Of a stretch of DNA of 5,108 bases, positions 1 through 5,108 are shown piece by piece. The stretch's first letter is position 1, and each line of letters starts with the position of its first letter. The stretch is from an uncultured Methylophaga sp. (lineage in GTDB: Bacteria > Pseudomonadota > Gammaproteobacteria > Nitrosococcales > Methylophagaceae): NCBI GenBank assembly GCA_947631375.1, contig CANRLD010000135.1:1-5108 (forward strand). Reading direction: 5' to 3'. The translations under genes were made by a program, and so were the position numbers. Below the pieces are notes generated by a model. The model was not told where the DNA came from. It saw only the letters and a list, made by a program, of their open reading frames with translations, and did not search any database.

Positions 1-3000
1 AACTGACCAAGCGACTGAAGCTGATGGAGGCCTTCCTCGACTCCGGTAATAAGCCAGAGTGGATGGTGATGGAAGTGTTACCTGTTCTGCCACCAGATTT
101 GCGCCCACTGGTGCCCCTGGACGGTGGACGGTTTGCTACTTCTGATCTGAATGACTTGTATCGCCGGGTTATCAATCGAAATAATCGTTTGAAACGTCTG
201 CTGGATCTGAGTGCACCGGACATTATCGTACGTAACGAAAAACGTATGCTGCAGGAATCAGTAGATGCGTTGCTGGATAATGGACGTCGTGGTCGTGCAA
301 TTACCGGCACCAATCGTATGCCATTGAAATCATTGGCCGATATGATTAAAGGTAAACAAGGTCGTTTCCGTCAGAACCTGTTAGGAAAACGTGTCGACTA
401 TTCAGGTCGTTCCGTTATTGTGGTTGGGCCATATTTGAAACTACATCAATGTGGTCTGCCGAAAAAAATGGCTTTGGAATTATTTAAACCATTTGTGTAT
501 GGCAAGTTGGAACGTAATGGTCTGGCAACAACCATTAAAGCAGCCAAAAAAATGGTGGAGCGTGAAGGACCGGAAGTCTGGGATATTCTTGAAGAAGTCA
601 TTCGTGAACATCCTGTACTGCTGAACCGTGCACCAACACTGCACCGTTTGGGAATTCAAGCGTTTGAGCCGCTGCTGATTGAAGGTAAAGCTATTCAGCT
701 GCATCCACTGGTTTGTGCGGCATATAACGCCGACTTTGACGGTGACCAGATGGCCGTCCACGTACCTTTATCTCTGGAAGCACAGCTGGAAGCGCGTTCA
801 TTGATGATGGCGACAAACAATATTTTGTCACCAGCCAATGGTGAGCCAATCATTATCCCGTCACAAGACGTGGTATTGGGCTTGTATTATATGACCCGTG
901 CACTGGTGAATGAAAAAGGTGAAGGCAGCCGATTTGCTGATATAGCAGAGTTAAGACGCGCTTATGATAATAAAGCCGTGTCACTGCATGCGAAAGTAAC
1001 GGTGCGTATTAAAGAAACCGACGTAACGTTGCCGGAACCTGAGCAAAATCGGACAGTTCGCGTTGAAACAACGGTTGGCCGTGCCATTTTGTTCAGCATC
1101 GTTCCTAAAGGCTTACCTTTCTCGGTTGTTGACCGCACGATGACCAAGAAAGCAATTGGTGATTTGATTAACACCTGTTATCGACGTTTAGGGCTGAAAG
1201 ATACCGTCATTTTTGCCGACCAATTGATGTACCTCGGCTTCTATCAAGCCACTATGTCTGGCGCATCAGTATGTGCTGATGACATGGTGATTCCACAAGC
1301 CAAGAACAGCATTTTGGCAAAAGCGGAAGCTGAAGTTGAAGAAATCGCAACCCAGTACGCCTCTGGTCTAGTAACTGATGGTGAGCGTTACAATAAAATC
1401 ATTGATATCTGGTCGCGTACCAACGATCAGATTGCCAAGGCGATGATGGACGGTTTAGGTACCGATACCATTCTCAACGCTGATGGTGAGCAGGTTCAAC
1501 AGCAATCGATGAACTCTATCTACATGATGGCGGATTCCGGGGCGCGTGGTAGCGCGGCACAGATTCGTCAGCTGGCTGGTATGCGTGGTTTGATGGCCAA
1601 GCCTGATGGCTCAATCATTGAAACGCCCATCACTGCTAACTTCCGTGAAGGTCTGGACGTTTTGCAGTACTTTATTTCCACGCATGGTGCGCGTAAAGGC
1701 CTGGCAGATACGGCGTTGAAGACTGCGAACTCAGGTTATCTGACCCGCCGGCTGGTTGACGTGTCACAAGATCTGGTAGTTATCGAAGAAGATTGCGGCA
1801 CCACCAAAGGCATTAGCATGACACCTATCATCGAAGGTGGTGATGTGGTTGAAGCGTTGGGTGAGCGTGTACTGGGCCGTGTGGTTGCAGAAGATGTTCA
1901 GAACAATGAAGGTCAGGTTGTGCTGAGTGCCGGACATATGATCGATGAAGCCTCTGTCAGCAAGCTTGAGCGTGAAGGTATCGATGAAGTCATGGTTCGT
2001 AGTGCAATTACCTGCGAATCACGTTATGGCGTATGTGCGTCCTGTTATGGTCGTGACCTAGGTCGTGGCCATAAGATTAATGTCGGCGAAGCGGTCGGTG
2101 TTATCGCTGCTCAGTCTATCGGTGAGCCTGGTACACAGTTAACAATGCGTACCTTCCACATTGGTGGTGCTGCTTCACGTACCGCTGCCGATAATTCGGT
2201 TGTGCTGAAGTTTAAAGGTCGCATCCGTTACAGCAATATCAAGTCGGTTCAAAACTCGTCCGGCAAGTTTATTGCGGTTTCACGTTCGGGAGAATTGCAA
2301 CTGATCGATGATAACGGTCGTGAACGTGAACGCTATAAAATTCCGTATGGTGCGGAAATTTCTGTCGCTGATGATGATGCAGTAGAAGCTGGACAAATAG
2401 TTGCGTCATGGGATCCTCATACTCATCCGGTTGTAACCGAAGTAAAAGGTCATGTGCGACTGAGTGACCTGGTTGAAGGTGTTACGGTTGATAAGCAGGC
2501 TGATGAAATCACCGGGCTGACCAGTATGATTGTTCGTGAGCCTAAGCAGCGCAGTAGCAGTGCCAAGGATATGCGGCCAATGGTCAAGTTGGTTGATGAT
2601 CATGGTAATGACATTAATATCGTTGGTACGGATATTCCTGCTCAATACTTCCTGCCAGGTGGCGCGATCGTTCGTGTTGCTGATGGTATGGAAGTGGATA
2701 TCGGTGATATTCTGGCGCGGATTCCTCAGGAAAGCAGTAAAACTCGGGATATTACCGGTGGTCTGCCACGCGTTGCCGACCTGTTTGAAGCACGTAAACC
2801 CAAAGATCCAGCATTAATGGCTGAAATCAGCGGTACGATTAGTTTTGGTAAGGAAACTAAAGGTAAGCAACGTTTGATTATTACGCCTAAAGAGGGTGAG
2901 CCGCATGAAGAGCTGATTCCAAAATGGCGCCATATCTCGGTGTTCGAAGGTGAATACATCGAAAAAGGCGAATTGATCGTTGATGGACCAGAAGATCCGC

Positions 3001-3548
3001 ATGATATCTTACGGTTGAAGGGTATACTAGCGCTGGCCAACTATATGGTGAGCGAAGTGCAGGAAGTTTACCGTTTACAAGGCGTTAAGATTAACGACAA
3101 GCATATTGAAGTCATTGTGAGACAAATGCTGCGTAAAGTAGAAATTGATGCGGTAGGAGACAGTAAGTTTCTCAAGGGTGAGCAGGTCGAGTTTGATCGT
3201 GTTCTGGATGAGAATGATGCGCTCGAAGCCCAAAACAAGATGGGTGTGTTGTTTACACCAATGTTGTTGGGGATTACAAAAGCATCGTTGGCGACAGATT
3301 CATTTATATCTGCGGCCTCGTTCCAGGAAACAACTCGCGTGTTAACTGATGCCGCAGTAACCGGTAAGAGTGATAACCTGCGCGGATTGAAAGAGAACGT
3401 TATTGTTGGTCGGCTTATCCCCGCAGGTACTGGTCTGGCGTATCATAAAGAGCGTCAGCGCAGACGGCAGGGCGGTAAATCCGTAGAAACAGAAGTCGCA
3501 GAAGAAGCGACTCAAAATAGTAAGGACGAAATCAACGAGGCTTCCTAA
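1..3548 (+). CDS. rpoC: DNA-directed RNA polymerase subunit beta' (5'-truncated by window edge)
   Basis: Beta' and beta together form the active-site cleft of RNA polymerase. The reading frame is open from the left edge (first full codon at base 3) to a TAA at 3546-3548. That gives about 1,181 visible residues. E. coli beta' has 1,407, so roughly 216 N-terminal residues, including the first zinc ribbon, lie outside. In order I see: the lid and sigma-binding clamp helices (visible residues about 38-95); the catalytic Mg-binding motif NADFDGD (242-248, bases 726-746) with its three aspartates intact; the bridge helix (bases about 1660-1760); the second zinc site, with cysteines at 1794, 2013, 2034 and 2043; and the trigger loop GEPGTQLTMRTFHIGG (2121-2168) with its Met, Arg and His. 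An SI3-type insertion (about 2178-2745) follows, then the C-terminal ITGGLPRVADLFEA block and jaw. The acidic C-terminal tail differs from E. coli and is slightly shorter. The ATG at 24 is internal: aligned coding sequence continues upstream of it. Confidence 0.99.
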   Translation, partial: LTKRLKLMEAFLDSGNKPEWMVMEVLPVLPPDLRPLVPLDGGRFATSDLNDLYRRVINRNNRLKRLLDLSAPDIIVRNEKRMLQESVDALLDNGRRGRAITGTNRMPLKSLADMIKGKQGRFRQNLLGKRVDYSGRSVIVVGPYLKLHQCGLPKKMALELFKPFVYGKLERNGLATTIKAAKKMVEREGPEVWDILEEVIREHPVLLNRAPTLHRLGIQAFEPLLIEGKAIQLHPLVCAAYNADFDGDQMAVHVPLSLEAQLEARSLMMATNNILSPANGEPIIIPSQDVVLGLYYMTRALVNEKGEGSRFADIAELRRAYDNKAVSLHAKVTVRIKETDVTLPEPEQNRTVRVETTVGRAILFSIVPKGLPFSVVDRTMTKKAIGDLINTCYRRLGLKDTVIFADQLMYLGFYQATMSGASVCADDMVIPQAKNSILAKAEAEVEEIATQYASGLVTDGERYNKIIDIWSRTNDQIAKAMMDGLGTDTILNADGEQVQQQSMNSIYMMADSGARGSAAQIRQLAGMRGLMAKPDGSIIETPITANFREGLDVLQYFISTHGARKGLADTALKTANSGYLTRRLVDVSQDLVVIEEDCGTTKGISMTPIIEGGDVVEALGERVLGRVVAEDVQNNEGQVVLSAGHMIDEASVSKLEREGIDEVMVRSAITCESRYGVCASCYGRDLGRGHKINVGEAVGVIAAQSIGEPGTQLTMRTFHIGGAASRTAADNSVVLKFKGRIRYSNIKSVQNSSGKFIAVSRSGELQLIDDNGRERERYKIPYGAEISVADDDAVEAGQIVASWDPHTHPVVTEVKGHVRLSDLVEGVTVDKQADEITGLTSMIVREPKQRSSSAKDMRPMVKLVDDHGNDINIVGTDIPAQYFLPGGAIVRVADGMEVDIGDILARIPQESSKTRDITGGLPRVADLFEARKPKDPALMAEISGTISFGKETKGKQRLIITPKEGEPHEELIPKWRHISVFEGEYIEKGELIVDGPEDPHDILRLKGILALANYMVSEVQEVYRLQGVKINDKHIEVIVRQMLRKVEIDAVGDSKFLKGEQVEFDRVLDENDALEAQNKMGVLFTPMLLGITKASLATDSFISAASFQETTRVLTDAAVTGKSDNLRGLKENVIVGRLIPAGTGLAYHKERQRRRQGGKSVETEVAEEATQNSKDEINEAS

Positions 3549-3556
3549 AAGAAACC

Positions 3557-3586
3557 TTGACGCAATCGTTTGTTGCGTTGTAGAAT
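3557..3586 (+). promoter_or_regulatory. Predicted sigma70 promoter for the rpsL-rpsG-fusA operon
   Basis: A -35 box TTGACG (3557-3562) and a -10 box TAGAAT (3581-3586) each match the sigma70 consensus at 5 of 6 positions, with an 18-base spacer. An A-rich stretch (3547-3554) just upstream could act as a proximal UP element. Initiation would be expected near 3592-3595, giving a leader of about 98 bases before rpsL. That initiation zone is all pyrimidine, with the nearest purines at 3589 and 3598, so the exact start is uncertain. No comparable promoter was found between the downstream hairpin and rpsL. The assignment to the str operon is inferred from position. Confidence 0.65.
3558..3580 (+). 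repeat. Inverted repeat / hairpin within the promoter spacer
   Basis: ACGCAA (3560-3565) and TTGCGT (3573-3578) are perfect reverse complements around a 7-base loop. Two G-T wobble pairs (3559/3579 and 3558/3580) can extend the stem. It begins 9 bases after the rpoC stop codon and fills the region between the -35 and -10 boxes. As RNA it would be a small hairpin in the rpoC 3' untranslated region; as DNA it could be a protein site. No function is shown. Confidence 0.45.
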
Positions 3587-3599
3587 TCGTCTTCTTTGT

Positions 3600-3629
3600 C
3601 GGGCGCCCATTTCTAGGGTGCCCGTTTTT
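3600..3629 (+). terminator. Rho-independent terminator downstream of rpoC
   Basis: CGGGCGCCC (3600-3608) pairs with GGGTGCCCG (3616-3624) to give a 9-bp, almost all G-C stem with one G-U wobble and a 7-base loop (ATTTCTA). TTTTT (3625-3629) follows directly. This is a textbook intrinsic terminator for the rpoBC transcript. The predicted str promoter lies upstream, so the same hairpin would also form near the 5' end of the rpsL transcript and could act there as an attenuator or leader stem (inference). The stretch from 3630 to the rpsL ribosome binding site shows no convincing promoter or strong stem. Confidence 0.8.
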
Positions 3630-3677
3630 ACTGGTGACGCAGTACTAAGCTGTTGTGTACCGTAATTGGAAATATTT

Positions 3678-3690
3678 GTGGGGCTATTTA
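3678..3690 (+). promoter_or_regulatory. rpsL ribosome binding site (GTGGGG, wobble type)
   Basis: GGGG at 3680-3683 lies 7 bases before the ATG at 3691. It can pair with the 16S anti-Shine-Dalgarno if one G-U wobble is allowed in place of the usual GGAG. It supports the ATG at 3691 over the in-frame GTG at 3655. Confidence 0.6.
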
Positions 3691-4065
3691 ATGGCAACAA
3701 TTAATCAGCTGGTTCGTAAGCCACGTTTACGCCAGAAGAAAAAGAATAATGTACCGGCTTTGCAGGCTTGTCCTCAGCGTCGTGGTGTTTGTACCCGTGT
3801 GTATACAACAACACCAAAGAAACCAAACTCGGCGATGCGTAAAGTAGCCCGTGTACGATTAACCAATGGTTTTGAGGTCGCCTCCTATATCGGTGGTGAG
3901 GGGCATAACCTGCAAGAGCATAGTGTTGTTTTGATTCGCGGTGGTCGTGTAAAAGATTTGCCTGGTGTGCGTTATCACACTGTACGTGGTGCTCTGGATA
4001 CATCTGGTGTTTCTGCGCGCCGTCAAGGCCGCTCTAAATATGGTGCCAAGCGTCCGAAGGGTTAA
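3691..4065 (+). CDS. rpsL: 30S ribosomal protein S12
   Basis: S12 sits at the 30S decoding centre, contacts 16S helices 18, 27 and 44, and helps control translational accuracy. The 124-residue product equals the E. coli length. It begins MATINQLVRKPR and carries the signature blocks RGVCTRVYTTTPKKPNSA (residues 31-48) and the GGEGHNLQEHSV to KDLPGVRYHTVRG region (68-98). Lys43, Lys88 and Pro91, where substitutions commonly cause streptomycin resistance or dependence, are the wild-type residues. Asp89 in KDLPG is the residue methylthiolated by RimO in E. coli. The reading frame could extend upstream to a GTG at 3655, but the added 12 residues resemble nothing in S12 and would place the start away from the ribosome binding site. 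The gene ends with tandem stops, TAA TAA (4063-4068). It is the first gene of the str operon and is probably subject to translational feedback by S7, as in E. coli. Confidence 0.98.
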   Translation: MATINQLVRKPRLRQKKKNNVPALQACPQRRGVCTRVYTTTPKKPNSAMRKVARVRLTNGFEVASYIGGEGHNLQEHSVVLIRGGRVKDLPGVRYHTVRGALDTSGVSARRQGRSKYGAKRPKG

Positions 4066-4116
4066 TAAATCCACAGGGTTAGGCTCAGAGCATAAATATA
4101 AGTTTAGGATGTAGAA
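4066..4116 (+). promoter_or_regulatory. rpsL-rpsG intercistronic region with rpsG Shine-Dalgarno
   Basis: These 51 bases separate the two ribosomal protein genes. AGGA (4106-4109) is spaced 7 bases from the rpsG ATG and is a normal ribosome binding site. In E. coli the equivalent gap is about twice as long and folds into the S7-binding site for autogenous repression. Here I see only the small palindrome GCTCAGAGC (4083-4091) and no long stem, so a comparable S7 target is not evident within the gap itself. No promoter was seen. Confidence 0.4.
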
Positions 4117-4587
4117 ATGCCAAGAAGAAGAGTTGTCGCCAAGCGTGAAGTTTTACCAGATCCAAAGTTCGCAAATATTGGATTGGCTAAATTCATCAAT
4201 GTCATCATGAAAGATGGTAAAAAGTCTGTTGCTGAAAAAATTACTTATGGAGCACTGGATACAGTCTCTGAAAGTAAAGGTGGTAACGGATTGGAGATTT
4301 TCCAGAAAGCCATCGAAAACATCAGCCCAATGGTTGAGGTGAAATCACGTCGGGTTGGTGGAGCGACTTACCAGGTTCCCGTTGAAGTGCGTGCCGAACG
4401 CCGCGTTGCGTTAGCGATGCGCTGGCTGGTTGAGGCGGCTCGTAAGCGTGGTGAGAAGTCAATGGGTATGCGCCTTGCTGGCGAATTGTCCGATGCCTAT
4501 GAAGGTAAAGGCACAGCGGTCAAGAAGAAAGAAGATACCCACCGGATGGCAGAAGCCAATAAGGCGTTTTCACACTTCAGATTTTAA
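4117..4587 (+). CDS. rpsG: 30S ribosomal protein S7
   Basis: S7 is the primary binding protein of the 16S 3' major domain. It nucleates assembly of the 30S head and lies beside the E-site tRNA and mRNA exit. The 156-residue product matches the common bacterial length; E. coli K-12 has a longer C-terminal variant. Recognisable blocks are the basic N-terminus MPRRRV, LPDPKF (residues 13-18), the conserved VEVKSRRVGGATYQVPVEVR (73-92), ALAMRWLVEAARKRGEKSM (98-116) and the C-terminal HRMAEANKAF (142-151). The central loop (about residues 50-60) is the most diverged part relative to E. coli. The ATG is set by AGGA 7 bases upstream and by the universal MPRRR start. It is the second gene of the str operon. 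In E. coli S7 is the repressor that regulates its own translation and that of S12; whether this holds here is inference. Confidence 0.98.
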   Translation: MPRRRVVAKREVLPDPKFANIGLAKFINVIMKDGKKSVAEKITYGALDTVSESKGGNGLEIFQKAIENISPMVEVKSRRVGGATYQVPVEVRAERRVALAMRWLVEAARKRGEKSMGMRLAGELSDAYEGKGTAVKKKEDTHRMAEANKAFSHFRF

Positions 4588-4594
4588 GTTGTTC

Positions 4595-4630
4595 CCTTGC
4601 CTGACCTGATTCAGGCAAGGTTTGTTCTTT
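4595..4630 (+). terminator. Terminator-like hairpin between rpsG and fusA
   Basis: CCTTGCCTGA (4595-4604) and TCAGGCAAGG (4611-4620) are perfect 10-base reverse complements with a 6-base loop. The T-rich tail TTTGTTCTTT (4621-4630) follows, 8 T in 10. The form is that of an intrinsic terminator, though the stem base is A/T-mixed and the T-tract is interrupted by G and C. Inside an operon it most likely causes partial attenuation, or marks a processing or 3'-end stabilising site, setting the ratio of ribosomal protein mRNA to fusA mRNA. A promoter for fusA downstream of it was looked for and not found. Confidence 0.6.
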
Positions 4631-4635
4631 AACAA
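4623..4635 (+). promoter_or_regulatory. boxA-like antitermination sequence upstream of fusA
   Basis: TGTTCTTTAACAA matches the boxA of E. coli rRNA leaders (TGCTCTTTAACAA) at 12 of 13 positions. In RNA, boxA binds NusB and NusE (ribosomal protein S10) and promotes antitermination. It overlaps the T-tail of the preceding hairpin and ends 24 bases before the fusA start. The match is seen directly; the function is inference, and the T-rich tail raises the chance of coincidence. Confidence 0.35.
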
Positions 4636-4645
4636 TGTTGATCCT

Positions 4646-4659
4646 AAAGAGTAGCTATA
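4646..4659 (+). promoter_or_regulatory. fusA ribosome binding site (weak)
   Basis: AAAGAG (4646-4651) lies 8 bases before the GTG start. It is a short, imperfect Shine-Dalgarno sequence. An in-frame TAA at 4645-4647 overlaps it and rules out any start further upstream. Confidence 0.5.
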
Positions 4660-5108
4660 GTGGCACGTAGTACACCTATTAATAGATACCGTAATATCGG
4701 CATCATGGCGCACATCGACGCGGGTAAAACCACGACGACCGAGCGTGTGCTGTTTTACACTGGTATCTCACATAAAATTGGTGAAACACACGATGGCGCA
4801 GCGACCATGGACTGGATGGAGCAAGAGCAGGAGCGAGGAATCACGATTACCTCTGCCGCAACCACTTGTTTCTGGTCTGGAATGGATCAGCAGTTTTCTC
4901 AGCATAGAATTAACATTATTGATACCCCGGGGCACGTTGATTTCACGATAGAGGTCGAGCGTTCATTGCGGGTGTTGGATGGCGCTGTTGCCGTGTTTTG
5001 TGCGGTTGGCGGTGTCGAGCCTCAGTCAGAAACCGTCTGGCGTCAAGCCAATAAATATCATGTCCCACGATTGGCGTATATCAACAAGATGGATCGTCAA
5101 GGTGCTGA
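4660..5108 (+). CDS. fusA: Elongation factor G (3'-truncated by window edge)
   Basis: EF-G is the translational GTPase that moves tRNAs and mRNA through the ribosome and, with RRF, recycles ribosomes. The first 149 residues, most of the G domain, are visible. They include the P-loop AHIDAGKT (residues 17-24), switch I with RGIT (59-62), the G3 motif DTPGH (88-92) with the catalytic His92, and the G4 motif NKMD (142-145). The similarity to E. coli EF-G begins at the second residue (ARSTPINRYRNIG). The start is GTG at 4660: an in-frame stop at 4645 leaves no alternative upstream and no ATG fits the conserved N-terminus. Residue 16 is Met where E. coli has Ser, a substitution also known in other EF-Gs. 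The gene is third in the str operon after rpsG; a tuf gene would be expected after it, outside the window. Confidence 0.98.
   Translation, partial: MARSTPINRYRNIGIMAHIDAGKTTTTERVLFYTGISHKIGETHDGAATMDWMEQEQERGITITSAATTCFWSGMDQQFSQHRINIIDTPGHVDFTIEVERSLRVLDGAVAVFCAVGGVEPQSETVWRQANKYHVPRLAYINKMDRQGA

Noticed and set aside
480..761. Minus-strand open frame of 93 codons inside rpoC
   Set aside because: It is antisense to highly conserved beta' sequence that includes the catalytic NADFDGD motif. It has no recognisable protein features and is a shadow of the coding strand.
2406..3040. Several minus-strand open frames (2406-2645, 2726-3040, 2814-3002) and a + strand frame at 2530-2817 within rpoC
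   Set aside because: All lie in alternative frames of intact rpoC, overlap one another, show no family resemblance and no credible ribosome binding context.
3652..3678. Possible second promoter between the hairpin and rpsL (TTGTGT at 3653-3658 with TATTTG at 3673-3678)
   Set aside because: The boxes are poor and the spacer is only 14 bases, far weaker than the promoter at 3557-3586.
3655..3690. In-frame GTG extension of rpsL by 12 codons
   Set aside because: S12 proteins begin MATINQL/MATVNQL, and the ribosome binding site at 3680-3683 serves the ATG at 3691. The extension covers the leader and the Shine-Dalgarno itself.
3701..4074. Minus-strand open frames opposite rpsL
   Set aside because: They are antisense to a fully conserved S12 gene and have no recognisable content.
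4109..4114. ATG-TAG start-stop overlapping the rpsG Shine-Dalgarno
   Set aside because: A two-codon start-stop with no own ribosome binding site. It arises from AGGAT followed by GTAG and is most likely chance.
4635..4637. ATG upstream of fusA as an alternative start
   Set aside because: It is out of frame with EF-G (25 bases before the GTG), and an in-frame stop at 4645 blocks any upstream fusA start.
4638..4661. Possible fusA promoter (TTGATC at 4638-4643 with TATAGT at 4656-4661)
   Set aside because: The spacer is 12 bases, too short for sigma70, and the putative -10 box overlaps the start codon.
4745..4951. 68-codon + strand open frame inside fusA
   Set aside because: It lies in a different frame from the conserved EF-G G domain and has no recognisable features.

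Overview
This is an ordinary, conserved core region of a gammaproteobacterial chromosome. It holds the 3' five-sixths of rpoC (RNA polymerase beta' subunit), then complete rpsL (ribosomal protein S12) and rpsG (ribosomal protein S7), then the 5' end of fusA (elongation factor G). All genes are on the + strand. The proteins are very close to their Escherichia coli counterparts. The beta' subunit carries the large insertion (SI3) inside the trigger loop that is typical of proteobacteria. In enterobacteria the rpoBC and str (rpsL-rpsG-fusA-tuf) clusters lie apart. Here rpoC leads directly into rpsL, as in Pseudomonas and many other non-enteric gammaproteobacteria. A non-enteric, perhaps Oceanospirillales/Pseudomonadales-like source is my best guess; the genus cannot be fixed from the sequence alone.

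Layout. Bases 1-3548: rpoC, open at the left edge. Bases 3549-3690: a 142-base gap with a strong sigma70-type promoter (3557-3586), an inverted repeat inside that promoter's spacer, and a GC-rich hairpin with a T-run (3600-3629) that looks like the rpoC terminator. It ends in the rpsL leader and a wobble-type Shine-Dalgarno sequence. Bases 3691-4065: rpsL. Bases 4066-4116: a short intercistronic gap. Bases 4117-4587: rpsG. Bases 4588-4659: a gap with a perfect 10-bp hairpin, a T-rich tail that overlaps a sequence resembling the NusB/NusE antitermination site boxA, and a weak Shine-Dalgarno. Bases 4660-5108: fusA, GTG start, open at the right edge.

The genes make the transcription and translation machinery. 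Beta' forms the catalytic core of RNA polymerase, S12 and S7 belong to the decoding centre and head of the 30S subunit, and EF-G drives translocation. No mobile element, CRISPR array, tRNA, rRNA gene or accessory system was found. What merits a second look is the regulatory layout of the intergenic gaps: the str promoter sits upstream of the rpoC terminator and fires straight into it, and a terminator-like hairpin with a boxA-like tail separates rpsG from fusA.
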